A stretch of DNA of 64,000 bases from Flaccisagitta enflata (Eukaryota; Chaetognatha; Sagittoidea; Aphragmophora), in assembly GCA_965153355.1 (NCBI GenBank), contig OZ231126.1, positions 109,678,001-109,742,000 of the forward strand, written 5' to 3'. Positions 13,794 to 24,400 of this stretch are shown piece after piece; position 1 is the first letter of the stretch, and each line of letters starts with the position of its first letter. The notes beneath the pieces were generated by a model. That model did no database searches. It was not told the origin of the DNA and was given only the letters and a program-made list of their open reading frames with translations. The position numbers were made by a program, and so were the translations under genes.

Positions 13794-14101
13794 TTTTTCC
13801 TAAACCTTGCGGTTTTCTTGACATAAAAAATCGTCGTTTTGCACTCCTTAAGACATACAAAATAAGCTACATTTGCGTGCTTTTAATACTATTCTGGTCT
13901 CCTACCAGTGCTGATATCAAAAACACAGAAAAAAATAGTGATTTTATATTTCAAATCCTCACTCACAACTTCCATACTACGTCTCAGTCTTTATGCTAGA
14001 CTTAACGGTCTTATGTCCAGTTGTTTTTTTCTTAAATGCAAGCTTAAGATGTAAGCAATAAGGTGATTTTATTTTCTAAATTTCACGTTAAAATCTAGAA
14101 C
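13794..14101. promoter_or_regulatory. Divergent spacer between env and antisense gene A
   Basis: These 308 bp separate the env start (minus) from the gene A start (plus). The segment is AT-rich with no convincing TATA box or repeat. If gene A is transcribed it must begin here or in an unseen upstream exon. I see no coding potential. Confidence 0.3.
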
Positions 14102-15415
14102 ATGTCAATCGAACAACAGCTCGAAGAGCGTTTGGGCATGATGCCCCAAAACTCAACCTCGGCGCCGGACGTGATCATTCCCGGCGTCGACGGCAACAAC
14201 AACAACAACATCAACAGCGACATTTACGATGTCCAAGAGGACTACAGCCTCCCAACGCCTGCCTCAACTCTCGCCAGCGCCATCGTCTGCCCTTCCTTCA
14301 ACGGTGCCTCTTATGCACAAGGCATGGCAACGATGGTTGGCCTCTATGGCTGTTATCATTTAGGTATCTAAAAACTGTATTTTTTGTTTCAAAACGTTCA
14401 AAACAAAAGACAAGAAAAGATAGGGAATTCTCAACCAAAGTTTTCAAGTTTTCAAGACAAGAAAAGATAGGGAATTCTCACCAACGTTTTCATGTTTTCA
14501 AGACAAGAAAAGATAGGGAATTCTCAACCAACGTTTTCAAGGAAGAATAAATGAAAGAAAACCTCGTTTTTCTCAGCTGATTATCTTTTGCGACGCAACG
14601 GCATTGATCCGTTGGCTTGGTGGCGTCGCCTGGTCAACAACAACAACAACAACATCGATCAACAGTCAGCCACCGGCGTTGATGATGACGACGACGACGA
14701 GGACGACAACGACGACGACGGCGACGATGATGATATCGCGACTCCCGTGAACGAGGAGGAGGAGGAGAACAACGTTGAGGTGGTTGTTGAGTCCCACAAC
14801 GACAACAACAACAACACTATCAACAACAGCGCCATCTCCGTGGATGAGGAGCGCCTCAACAACTCCTTCCGAATCGTGGAGGAAGCCCTCGCGTCGGCTT
14901 CGTCTCGTCAGTCTGTCCGTCGGTCAGTTGACAACATAAACAATAACAACAACAACAAAATCAGCAACCTTCCTTCGCCTTCTTTCTACAGTCTTGATGA
15001 TGAGCCTGACACGAGCGAACTAATACGCAGATTTCTCGCTCGTAGGGATGCTGGCGAGGAGGATGATGATGATGATTACGACGATCGCCGTACGAGGCCC
15101 AAAATCTTTTGGCGGTCGCCGACATTCCCTGACCTGCCGTCGGCCACCGGCCACGCTAGTCGTGTGGTGGATGAGGAGGGGGAGAAGGAGAGACGGCCCT
15201 TCGTGAGTCGACCTTCATCCTTTGTGATGGAGGAGGATGAGGAGGAGGTGATTCGTCTGTCGAATCGGTCCGTCGCGGACAGCGACGTTGATGACGACGA
15301 CGACGATGACGACGACGGCAACGACAGCTTCAACACGGCCCTAACGCCGTCGGTCCATTCTCTCTCTCTCTCTCAAGACTATCTCTCTCTCTCTTCTCCT
15401 GATAGCGCGGTCTAG
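14102..15415 (+). CDS. Antisense gene A: two-exon gene for an Asn/Asp/Glu-rich protein of unknown function
   Basis: Exon 1 is 14102-14363 and exon 2 is 14577-15415. The intron is 14364-14576, with donor TTTAG|GTATCT and acceptor TTTTTCTCAG|CTG. The joined exons total 1101 nt with no internal stop (366 codons), although the intron itself contains stops and a tandem repeat, which supports real splicing. The N-terminal 110 residues are of ordinary composition and include the words CPSFNGASYAQGMATMVGLYG and DPLAWWRRL. The rest is low-complexity, with Asn runs, an Asp run (about codons 120-140), acidic clusters and a Ser-rich end before TAG. I recognise no family. It lies inside the giant retroelement on the opposite strand to pol and env. 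It could be a virus accessory gene or a captured host gene; an upstream exon is possible. Confidence 0.55.
14409..14541 (+). repeat. Threefold tandem repeat inside the gene A intron
   Basis: The word GACAAGAAAAGATAGGGAAT recurs at 14409, 14456 and 14502 (period 46-47 bp), with TTTTCAAG spacers. It fills most of the intron and is absent from the exons. Confidence 0.85.
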
Positions 15416-15933
15416 GGTAGGTGACTGATAACAAAGACAGCACTTTTGAGGCTTTGAAGGGAAAGGCAAGACAGATACAAAGAAAGATCATAACTAGAGA
15501 ATTCTTTTCTTTTCTTCTCCTTCCAGACGAACGTTTCTTCAGCATCATCCAGTTTTCGTATTTAAGTATTTTAGTATGTTTTAGTTAGATTATTTATCAT
15601 TTTGTTGTTATCTTATATATTTATTGTTGCTCTGTTGTTTATCTTATTTATTTTCCAGTATATTACTGTGTCTTTGTTGTTTTTTATTTTCTGTCTCATT
15701 TCTATGTTACCAAACATAGCTATTGACTAAATTTCTTTATCTTATTTTATCTATGAGACTAAATACTAAAAGATAGTTGTAAGATAGACGAGGATAGACA
15801 GATGAGATTGTTTTAAACCCTTCGAATTTGCTAGGCGAGTGGCGGGTTCAGGAAAAGTTAATTAGGATCAAAGAGTCTTTAATCCAACAACCACATTTAC
15901 ACCGACAACACGAATTTAGCTGGACCTTCCTCA
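15416..15933 (+). other. Spacer between antisense genes A and B
   Basis: AT-rich, T-rich sequence after the gene A stop. I see no open frame, no AATAAA and no repeat. It probably holds the gene A 3' UTR and the upstream promoter region of gene B. Confidence 0.4.
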
Positions 15934-15941
15934 TATAAAAG
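15934..15941 (+). promoter_or_regulatory. TATA box of antisense gene B
   Basis: A perfect TATAAAAG lies 98 bp upstream of the gene B start codon at 16039. A transcription start about 25-30 bp downstream would fall near 15965 in CGCATAACAGTCTC, giving a 5' UTR of about 75 nt. This supports gene B having its own pol II promoter, separate from the LTR. Confidence 0.6.
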
Positions 15942-16038
15942 AGGGCGGAGAGTTCACACGCATAACAGTCTCTTTAAACCGAAACCGAAAGAGTCACACG
16001 CTTCTGACGTCCATTGAAGTCTGCCAAAGAAGACAACG

Positions 16039-17821
16039 ATGAACAACAACGGCAACAATCAAACAAACCAAACAAGTCCCGATGTAGGGACTTCATACCA
16101 ACGAGTAAGTTCAAGACAGCCAGACTATATTATAATATTAAGAGTTCATATCAGCAGTCTTAAGCAGAAATCTTGTTTATTATATAAGCTTTATTTCTTG
16201 TCACAATATATATCACAATATATATCACAAAATATATCACAAAATATATCACAAAATATATCACAAAATATATCACAAACCTCATATCTTGTCAAGAGCT
16301 AAAGTCGGTGCATATCCCTATTCATACCAAAATTTCTTTCAACAATTCAATATTTTCATATATCCATTTTCTTTATTCTGCCTTTTCCCTCTTCAGTTGT
16401 TGCAACTGGATGGGATTCGTCTTTTGAACGTTAACCAAAGTCAGGTATGATATTCTTATTTTTCTGAAAACTTTTACACAACAAAACATATTAGTTCTTT
16501 ATGAATTGACTTAAAAGGTTCAAAATCTTTTCCCAGGAGTGGGGTATAAGGTCAGCACAAACGGTCATTGACCGTCATCATGTTTTACAGATGACAAATG
16601 ACTACTTGGAACAGGTCTCTTTCTGTTTTGTTTGTTTTGTTTTACTGTTTTTCAAAAGTTTTACAGTAGTGTTTGCAGTGTTCTAGCATCTGTGAAATGC
16701 CTGCTTTGCTGTCTTAAAGTTTGTGGTTTTAAATTTCTTTGTTTTATTTTCTTGTTGCAGCTTTAAAATTCTTGTTTTTTTCTCTTCTTGTTCCTATCCC
16801 CCCAGAAACGAACAAAATTTTTCTTTTCTTATGATTTTTTCAAACATTTTGCAGATACAAGATCGTTATCTTCGAGAGAACGTTAACGCCGCTGCAATTG
16901 CGCAAGAGTCGTCATTGATCAACTTGCAAATCTCTCAACGATACGCAGATCACATGTACCTATCACGTCCCACGGCATTCCCTCCACCTGGGTTCAATCT
17001 TCCGGCCCCAGATACACCAATGTCAGGTAGGATAGACATTTATGATAAAGAAAATGTTTGCTGTGTGGTACACAAAATAAGGCTATTCTATACTCTGATA
17101 TGTTTCATGAAATCCCTTGCTCTAACCTCATTAGTAAAATGAGATAACAAAGTTTTTAAGGGACTAATTTTTCTTTTGTTATCATTTTAGCGTCATAGCC
17201 TTTTTTTTAAAAGTATTTTCGTTGAATCCCCTCATTTGCATAAATGAGAGTTTGCTTCTGTGTCGTGTCTCGTGTTTAGTTCTTGTGTTTCTGTGTTTAA
17301 TTGCTTGCGTTTCTGTGTTTAGTTGCTTGTATTTCTGTGTTTTGAGTTCAGTTGCCTTTCTGAGTTTAGTTGCTTGTGTTTTTGTGTTTAGTTGCTTTTG
17401 TTTTTGTGTTTAGTTGCTTGTGTTTCTGTGTTTAGTTGCTTGTATTTCGTGTGTCCGTGTTTAGCTACTTGTTTTGTTATCAAGCTTCTCGGAAAAATTC
17501 AAAATTGTTTTGTGTTTTTTTTAAAACAACAGAAACAGTCAATCTGTTTGATAAAACTAAGACATTTATATTTAACTTTATACAGGCAGTGGTTATGACG
17601 ACAATGGAGACAACGATTACGACGATCGTGAGGACATTGACGAGCGTCAAAGGCACCGTTCATCATCCACCGTCTTCATTTCCTCTGAAGATGAGGAGAG
17701 CCCGATGGACGCTGCTCTCCGCTTATGGCGCATGGCCGTCAATGATCACGATAACAACGAAACCAACAACGACGACAACGATGACGACGACAATAACGAC
17801 GACGTCAACAAAGACAAATGA
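16039..17821 (+). CDS. Antisense gene B: five-exon gene for a 199-aa Asn/Asp-rich protein of unknown function
   Basis: Exons are 16039-16104, 16397-16444, 16537-16614, 16855-17026 and 17586-17821. Every junction has GT and AG (donors GTAAGT, GTATGA, GTCTCT, GTAGGA; acceptors after pyrimidine tracts). The total of 600 nt is exactly 200 codons including TGA, with no internal stop, although the introns carry stops and microsatellites. The product has an Asn/Gln/Thr-rich start, a Gln-rich helical-looking middle (about residues 23-95), a Pro-rich patch with FPPPGFNLPAPDTPMSG, and an acidic Asp/Asn tail containing SSEDEESP. No family is recognised. It has an upstream TATA box and a downstream AATAAA. 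The composition resembles gene A, so the two may be functionally linked. It is antisense to the retroelement, so its introns would survive passage through genomic RNA. Confidence 0.65.
16196..16285 (+). repeat. Short tandem repeat in gene B intron 1
   Basis: About seven copies of an 11-12 bp unit reading ATATATCACAA lie within the first intron. Confidence 0.85.
17240..17470 (+). repeat. Minisatellite in gene B intron 4
   Basis: Degenerate copies of a roughly 20-bp unit of the type GTGTTTAGTTGCTTGTGTTT repeat through the last intron. The open frames here are repeat by-products. Confidence 0.8.
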
Positions 17822-18051
17822 TTCCCCCCACAATTATTTCAAAGAGGAAATAACAACAACAACAACAACAACGAGAGAAACAAATAGATCTCTCCCACAT
17901 AAGGGTTCATACTCACTAGGCACACAATTTGTCATTCTGCATTTTAACATTGCTTTTTGTACTGCCGTGTTATTCCTATCAATTTTTCATTCGTTCTATA
18001 TTTTGATTGTTAAAATTCATAATCACGTTTTAACAAAAAAAAAAAAAAACG

Positions 18052-18057
18052 AATAAA
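18052..18057 (+). terminator. Poly(A) signal after gene B
   Basis: AATAAA lies 231 bp after the gene B stop codon and just after a 15-A run. It is the first canonical hexamer downstream of the gene on this strand, consistent with its 3' end. Confidence 0.5.
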
Positions 18058-18417
18058 ATGATATTGAGGTTTGAAATACCGGTGTTTCTTTCTTTAGGAA
18101 CCAAAATTACTTCATAATGACATGTATTTAATGTTCTAAATAGCATGAAGCCTGTTTCAGCTAGACAAAACGCGTGTTCAAAACTCATGACTACAATGAA
18201 GAAAGAATTTTCAGTTGAGGCCTAACGCTGATGTTTGAGAATGTATGATTTCAAAGAAGAAAAAATTTCGTTGGTGAGGTATACAATGTTGATGCTTGAA
18301 ACACAAGACTGAATTTTACAGCCTGAATACAGTTAGCTTACCGACTTCACTTAATGTCTGCTTGAGACATATTTTCATATAGAAAATTTTTCGTTGGCAA
18401 ATTCTAAATTGGATATA
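18058..18417. other. Non-coding spacer, nothing recognised
   Basis: AT-rich DNA between gene B and the hairpin elements. I see no frame, repeat or RNA gene. Confidence 0.4.
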
Positions 18418-18576
18418 AAAATGTACACTTTTTCATTCTAGTTTATAAGAACATCTAAGCTCGAAATTGCCCCAAAATTAAGAACATCATAGCTATTTTA
18501 TTAGTAGCTATCTCTATCTCTTTTGAAGGCCTTGGCCAAAAAAATGATGTTCTTATAAAAAATAAAAGTGTATACT
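18418..18576. repeat. Hairpin/MITE-like inverted repeat
   Basis: The left arm near 18422-18455 (ending TTTATAAGAACATC) is mirrored by the right arm near 18545-18576 (starting GATGTTCTTATAAA), with an inner palindrome around ATAGCTATTTTATTAGTAGC. No clear target duplication was found. Confidence 0.45.
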
Positions 18577-18660
18577 ATTCATAGAAACCTGAACACTTCT
18601 TTCTATTCTAAAGGACAAAAAAAAAAAAGAATGCCCTCATACAAGACAAAATGTGTTACA

Positions 18661-18806
18661 CAGTTGAAACCTACTATAACGCTAGTGGTTAGATTGAAGA
18701 ACCAGTTTTCAAGTAACTAAATATAACTTAAAAGCTCATACAAATTCATGTAAATGATAAAACAATACAATAAAACTTATGAATTTGTTATAATGAGTTT
18801 CAACTG
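18661..18806. mobile_element. 146-bp pogo/Tigger-like MITE
   Basis: The ends are inverted repeats of 21 bp with 17 matches: the left begins CAGTTGAAACCTACTATAAC and the right end is CAACTG in mirror form. Termini of the CAGTTGAAAC...TATAACG type are known from pogo-like MITEs. The right side is followed by TA, while the left TA is two bases away, so the duplication is imperfect. There is no coding capacity. Confidence 0.5.
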
Positions 18807-18828
18807 TAACGACAGTTATAAATATTGT

Positions 18829-19118
18829 CTACTTAGAATATTTTATCTCACATCTTGGCCTCAACCGCATTGGGTGAGACTGGACTTTCACATCATTTGA
18901 GGTTTTGTTATTTTGTTTATGATTGGGTGTTGCGACATTGTCAGTATCTCGATCGCCACCTGCTGAATCATTTGCATTTTCAAGCAGCATTTTGTCTATA
19001 CCTCGTGCGTCTATGACTGGTATCTCTTTATCTTCCTCATAGCCTTCGTTATCCTCTACTAAAGCGTCTCCCGTACTTAGATAGGCATTAGGAAAATTTC
19101 CCGTTAGCAGTCAGAGAG
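18829..19118 (-). CDS. Separated C-terminal tail of the giant element's Pol
   Basis: An open minus-strand frame of about 90 codons running from about 19107 to the TAG at 18829-18831. It is hydrophilic, acidic and then basic, and ends in HPMRLRPR followed by a short Lys/Ser tail. RLRPR-type endings are usual at the C-terminus of Ty3/gypsy Pol, after the integrase. It lies directly across the foldback insertion from the end of the main Gag-Pol frame. Removing the insertion and one target copy places it next to Gag-Pol but in a different frame, with a TAA close to the junction. Either a small indel is also present or this tail is expressed another way. Confidence 0.55.
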
Positions 19119-19392
19119 GGGTACGGTCTAGTAGGCCTAAGATACTTAGTCCTAGGGTTTTACAGTCCTAGGGTCTAACTGTCCTAAGGTCTAGTAGTCC
19201 TAGAGTTTGTTAGTACTAGGGTTTACTAGTCCTAATAACAAGGTTGACTAGTCCTAAAGGGAATAAATAAGGAGGGTCTGATAGTCCTAAAGTAAAGGTT
19301 TCTCAGTCCTAAGGTCCAGTAGTCCTAGGGTCGACTAGTCCTAAGGGAGGAGGTCTACTAGTCCTAACTGATAGCTGATATACACCCACATA

Positions 19393-20175
19393 TTTAGGAC
19401 TAGTAGACCCTGTCACAGGGTTTACTAGTCCTAAAAAAGAAAGGGATAAATCAAATATTTAGGACTAGTAGACCCTGTCACAGGGTTTACTAGTCCTAAA
19501 TAAGTAAAAGGCAAATCATGTAATTAGGACTAGTAGACCCTGTCACAGGGTTTACTAGTCCTAAATAAGTAAAAGGCAAATCATGTAATTAGGACTAGTA
19601 GACCCTGTCACAGGGTTTACTAGTCCTAAATTAAAGATTATCTGCTTGAGAGTTGATCTCATTATTACGACTAATAGACCTTGGCTAAGGGTTTGTTAGT
19701 CCTAATCAAAAAAAGACAAATCAAGCATTTAGGACCAGTAGAGTTAGTAACAAGGTCTACTAGTCCTAAAAAGTCAATTGACAAAACATTATAGGTGTAT
19801 ATATCATGCCATTATCTTTGGTCCAACTTCTTGAAAATTATTGAAATATTATATGAATTAATCAGATAGATACACCTATAATGTTTTATCCGTTGACTGA
19901 AAATTGAAGATATTGTGTTTGTAAATTTATCTTATTATTAGGACTAATAAACCTTGGCTAAGGGTTTGTTAGTCCTAATCAAGAAAGGGCAGATCAAGTA
20001 TTTAGGTCTAATAGACCCTGTCACAGGGTTTACTAGTCCTAAATAAGAAAAAGGAAAATCAAATATTTAAAACTAGTAGACCCTGTCACAGGGTTTACTG
20101 GTCCAAAATAAGAAAGGGAGAAATCAAATATTTAGGACTAGTAGACCCTGTTACAGGGTTTACTACTCCTAAACA
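19393..20175. repeat. Array of about ten perfect or near-perfect hairpins
   Basis: Palindromes of 41-43 bp with a 19-bp stem (TTAGGACTAGTAGACCCTG on the 5' side), loop TCA and one G:T position recur. The best copies are at 19393-19435, 19458-19500, 19524-19564 and 19589-19629, with a period of about 65 bp. Diverged copies lie near 19665, 19727, 19934, 19999, 20066 and 20131. They sit in the left arm of the foldback element and could form stable stem-loops in either strand's RNA. Confidence 0.85.
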
Positions 20176-20229
20176 GTCAATGGACAAAACATTTCTAGTA
20201 TGTATATCATACCATTACTTCAGATCTAA

Positions 20230-21025
20230 TTTTTTGAAAATCAACAAATTATTATATGCAATTATTAGTGATTGTGATTACATTTGGCTGTAAACTGATA
20301 GTGATAAATCAAAATGTTAATGCAGGCTATAATTAACAACCAGTTGTGCTTACATTACAGCTAGCTTCAACACTTTTTGTAAAATCACAGTAAGCTGTAA
20401 TTTAAATCCCAGGTTATTTCATACATTATCTTATCTTTTATCAAGAAATAAAATCAAAGTTTATGAAAGTTGGACAACACTACTACTCAAACCTACTTTA
20501 CCCAAGAATGAGAGCCTTTAGAGCTCCCACTGGTGTTCAATCCGGACTCATCACAACTATCCTTTGTATTCAAAATAACCAAGTCTATCTCAACATAATC
20601 ATGAAATAATTCAAGACAACAATCCAACCAGGAACTAACCAGGAAAAAATCAATAATTCTAACCTGTTTGCTACAAGTACCAGTGACAAGAAAGAGTACC
20701 AGACGATTGTGCTGTTTTGGACCACACATCCATCTGATCTTCCCATTGTAAAAGGTTCATGCAACCTACAATCTAAAATCAAAATCCTTTCCACTGATTA
20801 AGACCATTCCCTCAAACATTCCTTGTCAACCCAAAATAAAAAGATGCAAAGTAGTCAGCACATCCCCATTATTTATAGTGAACAAATAACCAAATGATGA
20901 TGTAGCTATCCAAGGATAATCTAGATATCAAAGGCAATGTTGTTAAAAACCATACTATTAGAGGCAAGAATCGAGAATCATCCATATGTTATGTTATGTT
21001 ATGTTATCAACCATATGTTATGATA
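20230..21025. other. Central region of the foldback element, with a satellite-like segment
   Basis: Low-copy sequence between the two arms, with no credible gene. Near 20940-20985 it contains a diverged match to the 319-bp satellite found at 42283-45268 (shared words AACCATAC, TTAGAGG and AGAATCGAG). Confidence 0.5.
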
Positions 21026-21409
21026 AATACATCTATAGTGTTTTGTTAATTGACTGTATATTGAAGATTTGGTGATTAGGACTATTAGGCCTTTCTTTTA
21101 GGACTTACCATATGTCAGTCATTCAACTAGATATTTGATCTCAGCATTTTTCTCTAGGACTAGTAAACCCTTCCACAACAAATATTCAGTGTCAGCCAGC
21201 ATAACTTTTACCTTTAGGACTATAAGACCCTCCTCTTAGGACTAGAAGACCCACTTATTTGTTTAGGACTAGCAGACCTTAGAACTAATAGACCCTGCTT
21301 TTAGGACTTATAGACCCCAAACTTAGGACTATCTGACCCTCCTATGTCAAGTGCTTTAGGACTAGTAAACCCTAGGACTAAAAAACCTTAGGACTAATTA
21401 GTCTTAGGC

Positions 21410-24400
21410 CTAGTAAACCCTAGGACTAACAAGTCTTAGTACCAAGTATCTTAGGACTAATAGGAGGTTCCCGTCAGAGAGATGTCGACTCAGTAACCTA
21501 TTTGTTTCTAGACATCTTAGAATCAATGACGTGGCCCCAGAAATGCTCACTACTTCTGCCATTTTAAACTTGGGAAGGATAGAACGAAGATATTTGAGAT
21601 TTTTTGAATATGCAAACACACGAACCCAAAGTTTTTGTCCTACTTGGATTTTTTTCGAGTACACTGTATTCTTACAAGGTAGCTTCTGAGACAAATAAAT
21701 GTTGTACTTCTCAAGATAGAAATCTGCCATTTGTTTCATGAATTTTACTCTGTCTTTGACGAATTTAGGATAGTCAATCATGTCATCTTTGATCTCAAAT
21801 AATGGATGAAAAAACGAGTTGGTTGTGCCACTGAGCAGTTCAAATGGAGTTTTTCCAAACTCATGTAGCATTAAGTTGTTTGTCACAAACTGTGCCAACT
21901 TTACGTTTCTTTTTATTTCACTTGGTTCTTTTCCAAACATCAAGCCTCTTAGAGCTTTTGAAAATGGGCGTACAGCAAGAGATTCAGCTGTTGATGCCTG
22001 AGGATGATAAGCTGAAACAACGCGATGTGATACTGAACCAAGCTTGAACAAGCATTTACTCAGTTCATTGACAAATGAAGTGGATCTGTCAGTCAGGATT
22101 GTGCAGCTGGCCCCATATACTGCAAAGAAATTTTGGAAAATCGTTTCTGCTGTTTCTTCAGCTGAGACTGTCTTGACGTAATTGAAGCTTACTATCTTAA
22201 ATTTCAAGTCACATAAGCATAAAATGTAAGCTTTTGTACCATTTTTGCAAAAAATTGGCCCCTTATGATCTGCGGCCAAAATAGACAGATTTCCTGGGTA
22301 ATTGATGCGTTCACACTTGAGCTTTTTTCTATACTCCATTTGAGCACAAATTGCGCATTTTGAGCAGACGGAAATAGCCAATGACAAGGCGTTTTCACAG
22401 AAAAAAGTTTTACAAAAGACTGCATAGCAGTAGAGATACCTTCTGTGGCCATTCCTGCAGTGGACAGAAATGAGTTTTTTCTCGCCATCTGATTTCTCTA
22501 AAATAAGTGCCATGTTGAAATTTTCTCCAACTTTGGGTATTCTAATAATAAACAACAAGTTGGTCTCTGGGTCAAGAAATAGCGCCTCCTTTTGGTTGAA
22601 CATAGTGCGAAATAAGTTGGAGCCTCGTCTCCTTAAATCAACTCTCTCCTCATCTGCTCTTCCATGCAGATATTCTTTCATTAATGAAATGTCAAGTGAT
22701 TTGTCTTGCAGCTCTTTAAAATGACTGATTCTCGATTTTGCGTATGGGCTGAGCTGATATTTATCAATATTTTTTCGAATTTCATCATAACTCTTAAAAA
22801 TTGGTTCTGAATCGAGATCAATGCCCTTTTGTTTATTTTCCTGATTGATTACATATATCTCCTGTAGGGTGAGAGATAGATGCGTTCTGTCACTTAGAAT
22901 TTCTTGGTCAACAAGGCCCTCAATGCCACTTGTTGCAAATGCAGAAAGCATACGGTTTGAAGCTATGAAGTGTGTATCATGTCTGAGCTCCCTCATGTAC
23001 TTGTCAGTGTATGGATTAAGCTTAGACTCACGTATTAGAAAGTCAATCATATCACCACCATTTTCAGATCTAAAAAAATTGTTGAATTCAGAGTCTGTGT
23101 GTTCACTTTGAAATAAATCAGGGCATACATTTTCGTATGGCTTTTCAATTAAAACAAAAGTGTCATCTGATGTGTCAGGTTGTCTCCATGTTTCTATGGC
23201 TGTCGTCAGGTTGTCCTTTTGTTCTTCAACATTCAAGATGTCAGGTACGCATTCATTTCTGCAGAGTGCTATTATGTCATCATTCTGATGCGTACTATCA
23301 CTGAAAACGTGTGTATCTTTAAATCGTTTTTTAGTGAGATTTATATCCCAATGTGAGACTGCTGCTTCCTTCATTTTGTTAACGCTCTCATGATTCTTTT
23401 TCATGTAGGATTCTAGATCTGCACATGGCTTAAATGTTTTTGAATCTAACAATGTTAAGTCAGAAATGCATGTACTCTCGATACAGCGTTCATCTGGCAG
23501 TTCAGCTCTGTCACCTGAGTAACGTGAGATGTAATCTGCTGGGTTGTTGGATGTTGGTGTATACTGTATACGAAAATCAATGCCTGAAATACTGATGATT
23601 AGGCGTTGAACAACGCCATCTGTGATTGAATCAATGTTTGCTAAACCTTTTTTGAGTACATACACACAGACAAGGTTGTCACAGTACAGATTTAAACATC
23701 TGCCAACCAGAATGGCCATGTTTGACACTAAAAACAATGCAATGGCTGAAAGCTCATTTACCCAAGGTGGCTTGTTCATGAAAGTAGGTGAAAGAAGCCT
23801 CGACCAAAACATGCCTAGTTTCAATGTTTTGTCATCATAGTCTTTGATGTATACACAGGCTGCTGCTGTTGGGATGTTTGTAGAAGTAAGCTTAGCATAA
23901 TCTGTGTAGATATGGAGCTCATAAAACTTATTTGAGTCAGTGAGACGGCAATATCCCTCTAGAGTTGAGGAAATAAGTTTCTCCTTAATCATTTTAAAGC
24001 ACTTTTGTTGCTCTTCTCCCCAATGAAACTTCGTTTCTTTTCTAACCAATGTTAAGATGGGACCAAGCAATATTTTCGAGCCCTCAAGTAGAATACTGAA
24101 AAAACCGCAAAATCCGATAAACTTTTGGCATGAAAGGACTGAGTCACATGGAGGGAAGTCAAGTAGAGCTCTGATTTTCTTTTCTGGCATAGTTACACTG
24201 AGACGGCCATTTTTCCTTAGAAACTTGTATCCAAGAAATGTAAAGCTCTCTTGAGTCAAAATTGCCAATTTTGATGGTGTAATTAGCAAATTATGCTTCT
24301 CTAAATTAGTCATTACTTTTGCAATGACGTTCAAATGCAAATATACTAAATAGTCCATTTGGCTACGAGGTCGTTTGAAGAAAGAATGAAGCTTCAATTT

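Larger units (their letters stand above)
19119..21472. mobile_element. 2.35-kb foldback (FB)-like element inserted in pol
   Basis: It is flanked by the 9-bp direct repeats GTCAGAGAG at 19110-19118 and 21473-21481. Terminal inverted repeats begin GGGTACGG on the left and GGGAACCT in mirror form on the right, sharing CCTAAGATACTT (about 24 of 31 bases). Both arms are built of short tandem subrepeats with the word TTTACTAGTCCTAA or its complement. A second paired motif, near 19774-19805, 20177-20210 and 21027-21060, extends the arms inward. Long inverted arms made of tandem subrepeats plus a 9-bp target duplication are the known features of Drosophila FB elements. No transposase is visible, so it would need one in trans. 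Confidence 0.75.

Noticed and set aside
14659-15336. Serine-rich minus-strand frames opposite gene A
   Set aside because: They mirror the GAC/GAT-rich acidic codons of gene A and have no start context or domain.
17222-17598. Hydrophobic Val/Cys/Leu-rich frames
   Set aside because: They are translations of the intron 4 minisatellite of gene B.
19393-20175. CRISPR-like array of regularly spaced palindromes
   Set aside because: Eukaryotic context, spacers that are themselves repeated (AAAAGGCAAATCATGTAA), and location in an arm of a foldback element.
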